Below, one piece after another: positions 1 to 8,325 of a DNA stretch of 64,000 nt; positions within the stretch are counted from its first letter, which is position 1; each line of letters begins with the position of its first letter. Position numbers and translations under genes: made by a program. The DNA is from JALYXI01 sp963795835 (GTDB lineage: Bacteria; Acidobacteriota; Terriglobia; Bryobacterales; Bryobacteraceae), in contig CAWCJC010000008.1 in assembly GCA_963795835.1 (NCBI GenBank), positions 62,001 to 126,000 of the forward strand, in the 5' to 3' direction. Below the pieces are notes generated by a model. It was given only the letters and a program-made list of their open reading frames with translations, had not been told where the DNA came from and searched no databases.

Positions 1-274
1 TAACAGGCGCCGAAGGCGCTGTCCCCCTAAGAGGCGCTGTCTCCTTAAAAAACGCTGCATCCTTCTGAACTTCATGCTTGGGCAATGAAGACTCTTTCAC
101 AAAGAAAGAACCATCCTGCTGCACGGTTAAAGCATCCGCTGGCAGGGACACTTGGCCGCCCCTATCTAGTTCAATAATCTTCTCTGCCCGATTGTCCAGA
201 AAACGTGCGGCTGCCGTCAGGCTTCCTACCCGCCCGGCTTCGCTGAAAACGGGAAATTTCCTTAATTCAGGCAT
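1..274 (-). CDS. Unknown conserved-looking protein, N-terminal part (runs off left edge)
   Basis: An open frame of 91 codons without a stop begins with ATG at 274 and leaves the window at base 1. A good Shine-Dalgarno (AGAGG) lies 5-6 bases upstream, and the region to 381 separates it divergently from the pseudokinase gene. The N-terminus (MPELRKFPVFSEAGRVGSL) is followed by a short region with the alternating hydrophobic pattern of a small beta-barrel (KIIELDRGGQVSLPADAL), then a charged linker. It loosely resembles PRC-barrel/DUF2382-type stress proteins, but I cannot assign a family from 91 residues. The codon use and ribosome site make it a better gene candidate than the short plus-strand frame over the same bases. 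Confidence 0.55.
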   Translation of the reverse strand, partial: MPELRKFPVFSEAGRVGSLTAAARFLDNRAEKIIELDRGGQVSLPADALTVQQDGSFFVKESSLPKHEVQKDAAFFKETAPLRGTAPSAPV

Positions 275-380
275 CTATCCTCTTCTGACATAAACCAAAT
301 GCAATAAGAGGTCCATAGTTAAGGTTTCCTACCTATGATTCGGCCTGAGACTTGCAACTCAAATTTTAAGGCGGGTCATC

Positions 381-2048
381 GTGCAAACTCTACATTCCTC
401 TGTTGTAGTCGCTGATGCCGGGCTTCATTGCCTGGAAGGGGAGATCCTGAATGGAAGATTCAAGGTTGTCGAATTTCTTCGAATGGACCGCTTGGGAGCT
501 TGGTTTCATGGATCGGATTTAGAGGACAATGCAGCGGTTCAAATCTTCATGGAGCGAGCAGACCGGCCGGGAGCGGATGAGGACCTCAACCGATACCGTG
601 AAGCAGCATTTCTGGAGCATCCTAATCTGGCGCGAATCTTCGACACTGGGCGCGTGACTTGTGACGATAGGGACTATTTGTTTCTTGTCACGGAGAGGCC
701 GGAGTTTACGCTTGCGGACCAGATTCGGCAGGGTCCGGCGAGCAGAGAACAAGCCACTGATCTTTTGCACCAATTGGCTGATTGCCTGATTTATCTCCAT
801 TCGGAGAACTTGGTCAATTGTGCCGTTCGAACTGAGGGGATTTGGCGCCTCGGAACTTCTTGGAAACTTGCCGACTACACACAGCTGCGGGTTGCGGGGC
901 AATACCCTCCACAGGAAACCCGGGTGCTGCTTACATTTTCCACTCTCGAATGTCCGCCAGAAGCTCACGACGGGTTAGTTAGCCCGGCATGGGATGTCTG
1001 GTCCTTAGGTTCCGTTCTCCATCGAGCTTTGTCGCCGCAAAACGGCAAAATTCGCCATCATGCGCTTCTGCCCCCTTTCGATGAGATTATTCCATCCGCT
1101 TTGGATCCTGATTACAGGGAGCGGCCCTCGCTCGAAACCATGTTGGATCAGCTTTCTACCTATAAGGCTCCAGCGGATCCCGTTCCGCAGCCGGAGTCAC
1201 CTGCGATTTTGAAGACAGAGTCACCTGAGATTCCGACAAACGTCGTACCGGAGATCGCGACTGCGCCGGTGGTACCACCGGATCCTCCACGAACTGCACA
1301 TGCCCCACAACACTTCCGATCGATTCCGCCCAGGAATGTTTCCGGTCCCTTTTCACTAGCAACGAATTCCGCAAAGAATCGCACGGGGATGATTGCCGTT
1401 CTCACGGCCGCAGCGCTCCTAGCTGCGGTCCTGGGTTGGAAGAACTTTCAGCCAGCCGAGAATCGGGGTCCTGTTCGTCCTCCCATGGAAACGAGTCGGA
1501 ATGGGTCAGATTCCGTTCCTCCAACTGGTTCCCGGGAACCAGCGACTTCGCGCAACCCGGTTCGATCGGTAGCGCCGGAGAGTATGAAGCAGCCCCAGAA
1601 CGGAGACTCAAAGCCAAGTCCGTTCGGGGTCAACTTCCCCGCTCCGGACAATTCACAAGCCAGAAAGCAAATTAAGGCTGTCGTGGACCGTTGGGCGGAT
1701 GCCACGCGGCGGCGGGACACCAACGAGGCAGCGCAGTGCTATGCACCCGTTTTGGAAAGGTTTTACGGAAAGCGCAACGTATCTGCTGAACAGTGGAAAC
1801 GTCAGCAAAAACAAGTACTGTCGCAAATCGGGCAAATTCAAAAGCTGGAGATCTCTAACGTTAAGGTCCAGCAGGAGAACCCGAATTTAGCGGTAGTTCT
1901 GTTCGACAAAAAGTGGGAGTTCCGGGGTCGCAGTTATTTTGCGGGTTCCGCCCAAGACGAACTGATTCTGCGCCCTTTCCAGGGACAATGGAAAATCTCT
2001 AGCGAACGCGAAGTTAAAGTTTACTGGACAAGCAAAAAGCCGGCCTAG
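381..2048 (+). CDS. Membrane-anchored pseudokinase with C-terminal NTF2/SnoaL-like domain
   Basis: A 555-aa protein from a GTG start preceded by GGCGGG. Residues about 20-255 have the fold signature of a bacterial Ser/Thr (PknB-type) kinase: the alpha-C Glu (E74), a PPE motif after the activation segment and DVWSLGSVL of subdomain IX. The catalytic residues are gone: the VAIK lysine is Q54, the HRD loop reads N-C-A (146-148), and DFG reads DYT (165-167). A Pro/Ser-rich linker follows, then one membrane helix (about 337-353), another low-complexity linker, and a C-terminal domain (about 430-555) resembling SnoaL/NTF2-like folds. A kinase domain inside and a ligand-binding-like domain outside the membrane is the usual Acidobacterial PknB layout, so a scaffold or sensor role is inferred. 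Phosphotransfer is unlikely. Confidence 0.8.
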   Translation: MQTLHSSVVVADAGLHCLEGEILNGRFKVVEFLRMDRLGAWFHGSDLEDNAAVQIFMERADRPGADEDLNRYREAAFLEHPNLARIFDTGRVTCDDRDYLFLVTERPEFTLADQIRQGPASREQATDLLHQLADCLIYLHSENLVNCAVRTEGIWRLGTSWKLADYTQLRVAGQYPPQETRVLLTFSTLECPPEAHDGLVSPAWDVWSLGSVLHRALSPQNGKIRHHALLPPFDEIIPSALDPDYRERPSLETMLDQLSTYKAPADPVPQPESPAILKTESPEIPTNVVPEIATAPVVPPDPPRTAHAPQHFRSIPPRNVSGPFSLATNSAKNRTGMIAVLTAAALLAAVLGWKNFQPAENRGPVRPPMETSRNGSDSVPPTGSREPATSRNPVRSVAPESMKQPQNGDSKPSPFGVNFPAPDNSQARKQIKAVVDRWADATRRRDTNEAAQCYAPVLERFYGKRNVSAEQWKRQQKQVLSQIGQIQKLEISNVKVQQENPNLAVVLFDKKWEFRGRSYFAGSAQDELILRPFQGQWKISSEREVKVYWTSKKPA

Positions 2049-2056
2049 TCACCCAG

Positions 2057-2843
2057 TTACAACGGGCGGATTTTGATGTTGCGGAACCAAGCCTCGTCCC
2101 CGTGGTTCTGGAGCGAGATCGGGCAGTCCTTTACCGGCTGATCGGCCATCAAATGGATCATCTGCGGTGCCGGAGCCCAGCGGGTTTGAATGCCCGCCAT
2201 CGCCGGCGCGGAATTCAGCGCTGTATCGACCACCTTCACGCCGTTCAGCCAGTGCTCGACATGATTGCCTTTCAGCACGATTCTGGATTCGTTCCATTCG
2301 CCCACCGGTTTGGTCGCGTCCTTTTCAGGCGCAACCATGTCGTAAAGAGCTCCGGCCGTGTGTTTCGCGTTGCTGGTAGCGTCGCTGTTCGTCTGGTTGT
2401 CCGTCATCTGATATTCAAACCCGACCACGTAATCCTGCCCTTTTGCCGGCCGGTTTTGAAGCGGCTGGTCCAGACTTCGCGCAACCGTTTTTTCGAAGCG
2501 TTCTCCGGGCATCCGCTCCAATACAAAGAAGTGTTTCTGTATCCGGTACTTCAGGCCGCTGTTTCCCTTGGGGGAAATGCGCCAGTCCCACTTCAGCTCG
2601 AAATCGCGAAAGGTTTGCTTCGTAAAAAGGTCTTCCGTGATCTGCGGCTTAGCGTTAGCTTTGAGAGCCCCGTCTTCGATCGTCCAGGCCGCGCCCGCTT
2701 TCGCCCATCCGGACATAGTGGCACCGTCAAACAGCAGGATCCAGCCACTCGGATTTTTCCTGAGGGGACAAGCGCATTTTCCGCGCCAGGCAGAATCCGA
2801 AGCTTGCCGCAAACCAGCATGAGAAGTAAAGCCGTTTTTCCAT
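2057..2843 (-). CDS. Secreted DUF1080 (3-keto-disaccharide hydrolase-like) protein, frameshifted near its start
   Basis: The long frame (2057-2812) is a DUF1080 domain: LLFDGATMSGW at the start, then DFELKWDWRISPKGNSGLKY, GFEYQMTD and the C-terminal WFRNIKIRPL. DUF1080 domains are concanavalin-like folds, and some members hydrolyse 3-ketoglycosides. The natural N-terminus is in another frame: ATG at 2843 encodes a signal peptide (MEKRLYFSCWFAASFGF) followed by LSPQE, the usual lead-in to the domain. Dropping one A from the A5 run at 2754-2758 joins the two as LSPQENPSGWILLFDG. I therefore call one secreted gene with a one-base break, probably a sequence error. It stands alone, convergent with the pseudokinase gene (8 bp between stops). 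Confidence 0.8.
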
Positions 2844-2873
2844 GGACAAGAAGCTTATCAACCATTTACGGAT

Positions 2874-3218
2874 TTGGCGCTTTGCCCGTTGTCCACGACA
2901 AGTCACTCCACTGCTCTGGAAGACGCGTCAGTTGAGGCCCACGGCATCATTCTCTTGTCCTCGGTCTTCGACGGCAACAACGAGTTGCGTTTCGTTGAGC
3001 AGTCGGATTCCGAGACGACCGATACACCCGAAACTTCAACGTGGATTTTATTAGCGACGGGTATTATAACGATGTGGATCGGGCGCACCCGCTCATCCCT
3101 GGCGGGCATGATCAATCCCTTCCCGCCGAATCCCGCTTGCGTTTCCAGGAAACGTGGTACACTTCACTCAGTACAATCTGGCAAGTCTATTGAATCAGTT
3201 GAAGGTACCTCGAAGTAG
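2874..3218 (+). pseudogene. Possible remnant of a PEP-CTERM protein
   Basis: The gap between the DUF1080 and cold-shock genes holds a 114-codon frame. In its middle (about residues 49-76) it reads TPETSTWILLATGIITMWIG followed by RTR. That is the tripartite PEP-CTERM sorting signal layout: Pro-Glu-x-Ser, a hydrophobic helix, then Arg residues. What lies upstream is only about 50 residues, far too short for a typical exported PEP-CTERM protein, and the frame runs on past the Arg cluster. I read it as the tail of a decayed or frameshifted surface protein. It could also be chance. The rest of the 450-bp gap shows nothing I can name. Confidence 0.3.
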
Positions 3219-3293
3219 CTACGCTCCCTCCGCAGTGCCCCAAACCCCCTCAAGAAACGCGTCAGAAGCAAATTATTAGAAAAAGGTAGATCC

Positions 3294-3497
3294 ATGAAAG
3301 AAACAGGTACAGTTAAGTGGTTCAACGCCGCCAAAGGTTTTGGCTTCATTCAGCGCGAAAATGGGGAGGACGTATTCGTCCACTTCTCAGCAATCGCCGC
3401 CAGCGGTTACCGCTCCCTTGATGAAGGCGCTCGCGTCTCGTTCATCGTGAAGAAAGGCCCCAAGGGTCTGCAAGCGGAAGAAGTCAGCGTAGTCTAA
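3294..3497 (+). CDS. cspA: Cold-shock protein, CspA family
   Basis: A 67-aa single cold-shock domain covering the whole protein. It binds single-stranded RNA/DNA and melts RNA structure in the cytoplasm. RNP1 (KGFGFIQ) and RNP2 (VFVHFS) are intact, as are the opening TGTVKWFNAAKG and the closing KGLQAEEVSVV. The length is standard for the family. The start is an ATG with AGGT 6-8 bases upstream. A long AT-richer leader of roughly 100 bases or more precedes it, as in many cold-shock mRNAs, though I cannot show a thermosensor structure. It is monocistronic and ends at a strong intrinsic terminator. Confidence 0.95.
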   Translation: MKETGTVKWFNAAKGFGFIQRENGEDVFVHFSAIAASGYRSLDEGARVSFIVKKGPKGLQAEEVSVV

Positions 3498-3518
3498 ATA
3501 AAAGATTCCAGGCTTTTC

Positions 3519-3564
3519 AAAGGGCCCGTTTCGTCCGCGTATGTCGGATGAGCGGGCCCTTTTT
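3519..3564 (+). terminator. Rho-independent terminator of cspA
   Basis: AAAGGGCCCG (3519-3528) pairs perfectly with CGGGCCCTTT (3553-3562), giving a 10-bp stem with a 24-base loop, followed by a T run. It lies 21 bases after the cspA stop. The facing GH5-like gene ends at 3570, and the symmetric A/T flanks could make the hairpin work in both directions. Confidence 0.85.
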
Positions 3565-3569
3565 CCATT

Positions 3570-4694
3570 TCAGGCGGCTTTTTTCAGACTCTTCATCCCG
3601 GTAATTTTCCGAATGAAGTCTACTTCTTCGGGTTTATAGGGTTTTCCGTCTTTGTCGAAGATTTCGTGAAACCAGATAGTGGGTTCTCGGTCCGTGTACG
3701 GGTGCTTCCAGGAATCCCAAGGCAGATTAGTTTGCGTTTTCCCGGCAACAAAACCCCAGTTCACAGCACCCACTGAATATTTTCTTGCAATCGGGAGAGT
3801 CCCTTGGAACGTGCTGCCATTGCCGCGCGCCATATATTCCGTGCAGATGAGCGGACGGCCATAACGCTCCAGCCAACGGATGCGCTGTTCGAACTCTTCG
3901 GGCTTTCCATAGTTATGGAAGCTGATCACGTCGCTCTGGGTAAGTTGGATCTTCTCCGTGGCGCTGAGTTTGCCATCCGCTGACCAATCGCCTTTCCACA
4001 CTCCGCTGGTGAGGGGCTGCACCGGTGTTGCTGCACGAGCCCACGCAAAGACTTGCGGAAGCAGAGCGTTCACCAGTTCCACCTTGTTTGCCGGCTCGTC
4101 CTTTCCATAGCTCGATTCATTGGTGTTGTCCGGCTCATTCCAAAGATCCCAGCCGAGAATGCGTTCGTCGAGGGCGAATTTCGTCACCACTCCGGTGACG
4201 TACTTTTGAAGGCGCTTGTACTGGGCGGGATCGGCGAGCGCTTTCCGGCCTGGGCTTTGTACCCAACCTGAATTGTGCACGCCGGGCTTCGGTTCATGCT
4301 GCTTGCCTAGTTTTGGGTCCGGATCCCAGCAGGAATCAAAGAGTACCAACAAAGGCTTGATGTGATGTTTTTCGGCGATCGTGAGAAAGGTCTCAATCCG
4401 TTTCGAAAAGCCGCGCGAATCCTGCTCCCAAAGCAGATCGTGCAGAAACACGCGCATGGTGGTCATTCCGAGGCTCTGTGCCCAGCTCAGCTCGCGGTCA
4501 ATACGCGCCGGGTCAAAGGTTTCCTTCTGCCACATCTCCAACTCATTAATCGCGCTAGCGGGAATGTAGTTGCTGCCAACCAGCCAGCGCTGCTGGTCAT
4601 ACCAGGTGTTTGCCTTTGAAGGAGTCCACCGGGTTTGTTGGCCAAAAAGCGCGGATGCGGCCAGGAACAAAACCGCTCGGTTCACAATACGCAT
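3570..4694 (-). CDS. Secreted glycoside hydrolase, GH5-like (cellulase fold)
   Basis: 374 aa with an N-terminal signal peptide (MRIVNRAVLFLAASALFGQQ) and a (beta/alpha)8 glycosidase body. The family-5 signature is visible: GWDLWNEPD carries the acid/base Glu preceded by Asn, and LICTEYMAR carries the likely nucleophile Glu. The N-terminal part (residues about 35-110) has the sequence around GMTTMRVFLHDLLW typical of this clan, where substrate-binding residues sit. Such proteins cleave beta-mannans, beta-glucans or xylans; the substrate cannot be read from sequence. It is likely periplasmic or exported. Gene neighbours do not suggest a pathway. Confidence 0.85.
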   Translation of the reverse strand: MRIVNRAVLFLAASALFGQQTRWTPSKANTWYDQQRWLVGSNYIPASAINELEMWQKETFDPARIDRELSWAQSLGMTTMRVFLHDLLWEQDSRGFSKRIETFLTIAEKHHIKPLLVLFDSCWDPDPKLGKQHEPKPGVHNSGWVQSPGRKALADPAQYKRLQKYVTGVVTKFALDERILGWDLWNEPDNTNESSYGKDEPANKVELVNALLPQVFAWARAATPVQPLTSGVWKGDWSADGKLSATEKIQLTQSDVISFHNYGKPEEFEQRIRWLERYGRPLICTEYMARGNGSTFQGTLPIARKYSVGAVNWGFVAGKTQTNLPWDSWKHPYTDREPTIWFHEIFDKDGKPYKPEEVDFIRKITGMKSLKKAA

Positions 4695-4705
4695 AACAAT
4701 AGAAT

Positions 4706-5137
4706 ATGACTCTCCATCAGATCACTCTTGAGCAAACCGCGCGCATGCTCGATATACCGGAAGAATGGGCCGCGGCAGAGCGTGAAGGGCGGACTTGGAC
4801 GCGAAAAGAAGAACTGGGGCACCTCATCGATTCGGCGATGAATAACCACAATCGGATTGTCCGAGCGGCGCTTGATGGAGAATACACCGGCCCTGGCTAC
4901 GACGCCGATGGTTGGGTAGACCTGAACGCCTATAACGAACTCGCTTGGGCTTCCATCGTGTTCCTGTGGCGCGACTTGAACTTTCAGCTTTCGCGCGTCA
5001 TTCAAAGAATCCCGGAGGAATGGCTCTCCTCGCCCTGCAAGATTGGTGACGGCGAGCCCGTGACTCTGGGATTTGTGATTACCGACTATTTGGAGCACAT
5101 GAAAGGACACCTCGAGAAGATCGTGGCTCAGGGATAA
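4706..5137 (+). CDS. DinB-like four-helix metalloprotein
   Basis: 143 aa, all helical, matching the DinB/YfiT-like superfamily in length and pattern: an N-terminal helix with ELGHLIDSAMNNHNR and a C-terminal YLEHMKGHLEK, which give the spaced histidines that bind a divalent metal in the family. Members include thiol S-transferases and many uncharacterised damage-related proteins, so the reaction is unknown. The start is 11 bases from the start of the divergent GH5-like gene, and the stop is 12 bases before eno, so it may share a transcript with eno-gpmI. Confidence 0.75.
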   Translation: MTLHQITLEQTARMLDIPEEWAAAEREGRTWTRKEELGHLIDSAMNNHNRIVRAALDGEYTGPGYDADGWVDLNAYNELAWASIVFLWRDLNFQLSRVIQRIPEEWLSSPCKIGDGEPVTLGFVITDYLEHMKGHLEKIVAQG

Positions 5138-5149
5138 TAAAAGCTACTA

Positions 5150-6442
5150 ATGTCGACAATCGTTCGTGTAACCGGTACAGAGATTCTGGATTCCCGTGGC
5201 AACCCCACCGTTGAAGCTGAAGTGTTCCTTGCAGACGGCAACATGGGCCGTGCCGCCGTGCCTTCCGGTGCTTCCACTGGGGAGCATGAAGCAGTGGAAC
5301 TTCGCGATGGCGAAACCAAACGCTACATGGGTAAAGGATGCCGGAAAGCAGTAGCGAATATCGCTGGCGAAATTGCGAAGGCGTTGGTGAGTCACGATGC
5401 CACGCTGCAATCGAAGATCGATCATATAATGATCGCGCTCGATGGAACGCCGAACAAGAGCCGTCTTGGCGCCAATGCGATTCTGGCTGTTTCGATGGCC
5501 GTGGCCCGGGCTGCTGCAGCTTCTCAGCGCACCGCTTTGTACCGGTATTTAGGAGGCGCGGCCGCGAGCGTGCTTCCGGTGCCCATGATGAATATCATCA
5601 ATGGCGGCGCGCATGCCGATAATTCCGTGGACTTGCAGGAGTTTATGATCGTGCCGTTCGGCGCGGACAAATTTTCGGAATCGCTGCGTATGGGCGTTGA
5701 AGTGTTCCACACCCTAAAAAAAGTTCTTCACAAGAAAGGCTATTCCACCGCGGTGGGCGATGAAGGTGGGTTCGCTCCGAATCTAAAATCGAACGAAGAG
5801 GCGTTGGAGTTGGTGCTGGAGGCCATAACGCAGGCTGGTTTTGGCGTTGGAACACAGGTAGGGATTGCGCTTGACCCGGCATCTTCCGAATTTTTTCAGG
5901 ACGGCAATTATGTCTTCAAGAAGTCTGACAAGAGCGCGCGTAGCTCGGAACAGATGGTGGAATTTTGGGTGAACTGGAAGCGGCAATATCCGGCGATTCT
6001 CTCGATTGAAGACGGCATGGCGGAGAACGATTGGGCTGGCTGGAAGATGCTGACCGATGCCATCGGGACAACAACGCAATTGGTAGGTGACGACCTGTTC
6101 GTCACGAACTCAAAGTTCCTGAAGAAAGGCATCGACAGCCATACCGCGAACGCAATTCTTGTGAAGGTCAACCAAATCGGCACGTTGACGGAGACCTTGG
6201 AGGCGATGGACATGGCCGCCAAAGCGGGTTACGCCGCAATCGTTTCCCATCGTTCGGGCGAGACCGAGGATCCGTTCATCGCGGACTTGGCTGTCGCGAC
6301 CGGGGCGGGGCAGATCAAGACAGGATCGGCAAGCCGGACGGATCGCATCGCAAAATACAACCAATTACTGCGAATCGAAGAAAGATTGGGCGACGCAGCG
6401 AAGTTCCCTGGCCGCGCGGCATTCCGGCAGGTAGCGGGTTAA
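5150..6442 (+). CDS. eno: Enolase (phosphopyruvate hydratase)
   Basis: 430 aa, the standard length. It converts 2-phosphoglycerate to phosphoenolpyruvate in glycolysis. Metal ligands D242, E287 and D314 and the catalytic pair E205 (GDEGGFAPN) and K339 (ILVKVNQIG) sit at the expected places. The signature SHRSGETEDPFIADLAVAT is intact near 366-384. The stop TAA overlaps the gpmI ATG by one base (TAATG), so the next glycolytic step upstream in the pathway is translated by coupling. Confidence 0.98.
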   Translation: MSTIVRVTGTEILDSRGNPTVEAEVFLADGNMGRAAVPSGASTGEHEAVELRDGETKRYMGKGCRKAVANIAGEIAKALVSHDATLQSKIDHIMIALDGTPNKSRLGANAILAVSMAVARAAAASQRTALYRYLGGAAASVLPVPMMNIINGGAHADNSVDLQEFMIVPFGADKFSESLRMGVEVFHTLKKVLHKKGYSTAVGDEGGFAPNLKSNEEALELVLEAITQAGFGVGTQVGIALDPASSEFFQDGNYVFKKSDKSARSSEQMVEFWVNWKRQYPAILSIEDGMAENDWAGWKMLTDAIGTTTQLVGDDLFVTNSKFLKKGIDSHTANAILVKVNQIGTLTETLEAMDMAAKAGYAAIVSHRSGETEDPFIADLAVATGAGQIKTGSASRTDRIAKYNQLLRIEERLGDAAKFPGRAAFRQVAG

Positions 6443-7950
6443 TGGCGCGGCAGCGTCCGAAGCCTCTGGTATTGACGATTCTGGATGGCTGGGGCTACCG
6501 CGCCGACCCGTTTGGAAATGCGATCGCGCAGGCGCGCAAGCCCACTTACGACGCCCTGCTGCGCGACTTCCCGAGTACGCTGATTCATACCTCCGGTAAA
6601 GCGGTTGGCCTGCCGGAAGGGCAGATGGGCAACAGTGAGGTGGGGCACTTGAATATCGGGGCGGGGCGCGTGGTGCACATGGATGTCACGCGGCTCGACC
6701 TGATGATCCAAGATGGCAGCTTCTTCCGAAACTCCGAGCTGTTGGCGGCGATGAAGAACAAGCGCGTACATATCTTAGGGCTGGTGAGTTCGGGCGGCGT
6801 GCATTCGTCTCTCAACCACTTGTATGCGCTGCTGCGTATGGCAAAAGAGGAGCAAGTGGGCGAGCTCTTCGTGCACTGCTTCATGGACGGCCGCGATACA
6901 GGGCCGAACACCGGTGCTGGTTTCATTGAAGAAGTGCAGGCGAAAATGTCCGAGTATGGAATCGGGAAAATCGCCTCGCTTTCAGGCCGGTATTACGCGA
7001 TGGATCGCGATAAGCGATGGGACCGGATCGACCGGGCCTTTGGAGCAATGGTGCGCGGCGACGGTCTGAAATCCCAGGACCCGCTGGAAGCGGTGAAACA
7101 GTCTTACGGGCATGGCGTGACGGATGAGTTTCTGGAGCCGGTGACGATTGTTGATCCCAACGAAGATCCAGTGGGACCGATCGGGCCCGATGACTCCGTA
7201 ATCTTCTTCAACTATCGCGCCGATCGCGCACGAGAGATGACGGAAGTGCTCAGCAAGCGCAACAAAAACTACGTCACCTTAACGCAATACGACAAGAGTT
7301 TCGGCGTGCCGTTCGTGTTGCCGAAAGAGCATCCCGATAACATCCTGGCGAACGTGTTTGCACAGATGAACTGGATGAACTTGCGCGTAGCGGAGACGGA
7401 AAAGTACGCGCACGTAACGTACTTCTTCAACGGCGGCGTGGAAAAGCCGTATGCGGGAGAAGAACGCCAAATGGTAGCGTCCCCCAAGGTGGCGACTTAC
7501 GATCTGAAGCCCGAGATGAGCGCGGAAGGTATCTTGGAACTGACCCGCAAGCAGATTGAGAGCGATGCCTTTGACGTGATCGTGATGAACTTCGCGAACG
7601 CCGATATGGTGGGGCATTCGGGTCAGATGGATCCGACGGTAAAAGCCGTGGAAGCGGTCGACGCATGCCTGGCGGGGCTCTACCAGACCTTGCGGCAGAA
7701 GAATTTCTCCTGGATCATCACGGCGGACCATGGGAACGCGGAGATGATGATAGACCCGGCGACAGGCGGTCCGCACACTTATCACACAACGAATCCGGTG
7801 CCGTTCCTATTGGTGGACGATTCGCAATTCAAACTGAAGCAGACCGGGGCGTTGCAGGATATCGCTCCCACAATCTTGGGCGTGCTGGGCGTGGAGCAGC
7901 CGGCTCAGATGACGGGCAAGGATCTACGGGAACAGGCAGCCGATCTATAG
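6442..7950 (+). CDS. gpmI: 2,3-bisphosphoglycerate-independent phosphoglycerate mutase
   Basis: 502 aa, close to the family's 510. It is a Mn-dependent, alkaline-phosphatase-fold enzyme that interconverts 3- and 2-phosphoglycerate through a phosphoserine. The metal-binding D15 (LDGWG), the phosphorylated S65 (MGNSEVGH), the HCFMDGRDT motif and the C-terminal ADHGNAEMM with following HTYHTTNPVP are all present. It begins on the last base of the eno stop codon and feeds enolase directly. The cofactor-dependent mutase is not in this window. Confidence 0.98.
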   Translation: MARQRPKPLVLTILDGWGYRADPFGNAIAQARKPTYDALLRDFPSTLIHTSGKAVGLPEGQMGNSEVGHLNIGAGRVVHMDVTRLDLMIQDGSFFRNSELLAAMKNKRVHILGLVSSGGVHSSLNHLYALLRMAKEEQVGELFVHCFMDGRDTGPNTGAGFIEEVQAKMSEYGIGKIASLSGRYYAMDRDKRWDRIDRAFGAMVRGDGLKSQDPLEAVKQSYGHGVTDEFLEPVTIVDPNEDPVGPIGPDDSVIFFNYRADRAREMTEVLSKRNKNYVTLTQYDKSFGVPFVLPKEHPDNILANVFAQMNWMNLRVAETEKYAHVTYFFNGGVEKPYAGEERQMVASPKVATYDLKPEMSAEGILELTRKQIESDAFDVIVMNFANADMVGHSGQMDPTVKAVEAVDACLAGLYQTLRQKNFSWIITADHGNAEMMIDPATGGPHTYHTTNPVPFLLVDDSQFKLKQTGALQDIAPTILGVLGVEQPAQMTGKDLREQAADL

Positions 7951-8055
7951 TTCTGAGTCTTAGCCCGTTTGTAACGGCCGGAATACGCGCATCACTATCT
8001 ACCGAACGGCTTCGTTGGGACACTCAACGGCGAAGCACGCTAAGGAGAAACGACG

Positions 8056-8295
8056 ATGCAGAACCAAAACGGACATTTGAAAATCGTGGTAACGGAAGGG
8101 AAGGTCACACTTGAGGACTTACACTCCGCTCTTGATAACGCCCTTCGTCACGTAGTGAAAGGCGGTTGTAACTGCGGCCTGACGGGCTTCGACGTCAGCT
8201 TTTTGCGGGGAGATCCGGCGGTGCTGAACCTGTCGGAAGTAACCAAGGTCGCCAACATTCAGGGCGCGGTCTTCACCAAACAAGCCGCGATATAG
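8056..8295 (+). CDS. Small Cys-containing peptide, candidate precursor of an MNIO-modified RiPP
   Basis: 79 aa, ATG with a strong AAGGAG 8 bases upstream. Residues 1-35 are acidic and helical (TLEDLHSALDNALRHV) and look like a leader. Residues 36-54 form a distinct core, GGCNCGLTGFDVSFLRGDP, with the only two cysteines (C38, C40). A hydrophobic tail of 25 residues follows. There is no signal peptide. It is followed 30 bases later by a DUF692/MNIO enzyme and then its partner, the standard order precursor-MNIO-partner known from bufferin, methanobactin and TglHI systems. The sequence does not match precursors I know. That Cys is the modified residue is inference; it could instead be a small metal-binding protein. 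Confidence 0.7.
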   Translation: MQNQNGHLKIVVTEGKVTLEDLHSALDNALRHVVKGGCNCGLTGFDVSFLRGDPAVLNLSEVTKVANIQGAVFTKQAAI

Positions 8296-8325
8296 GCGGT
8301 CCTCCGGTTAGGGAAGGAAAACTTC

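Noticed and set aside
78..293. 71-codon plus-strand frame at the left edge
   Set aside because: It overlaps the minus-strand frame 1-274, which has a ribosome site and protein-like composition.
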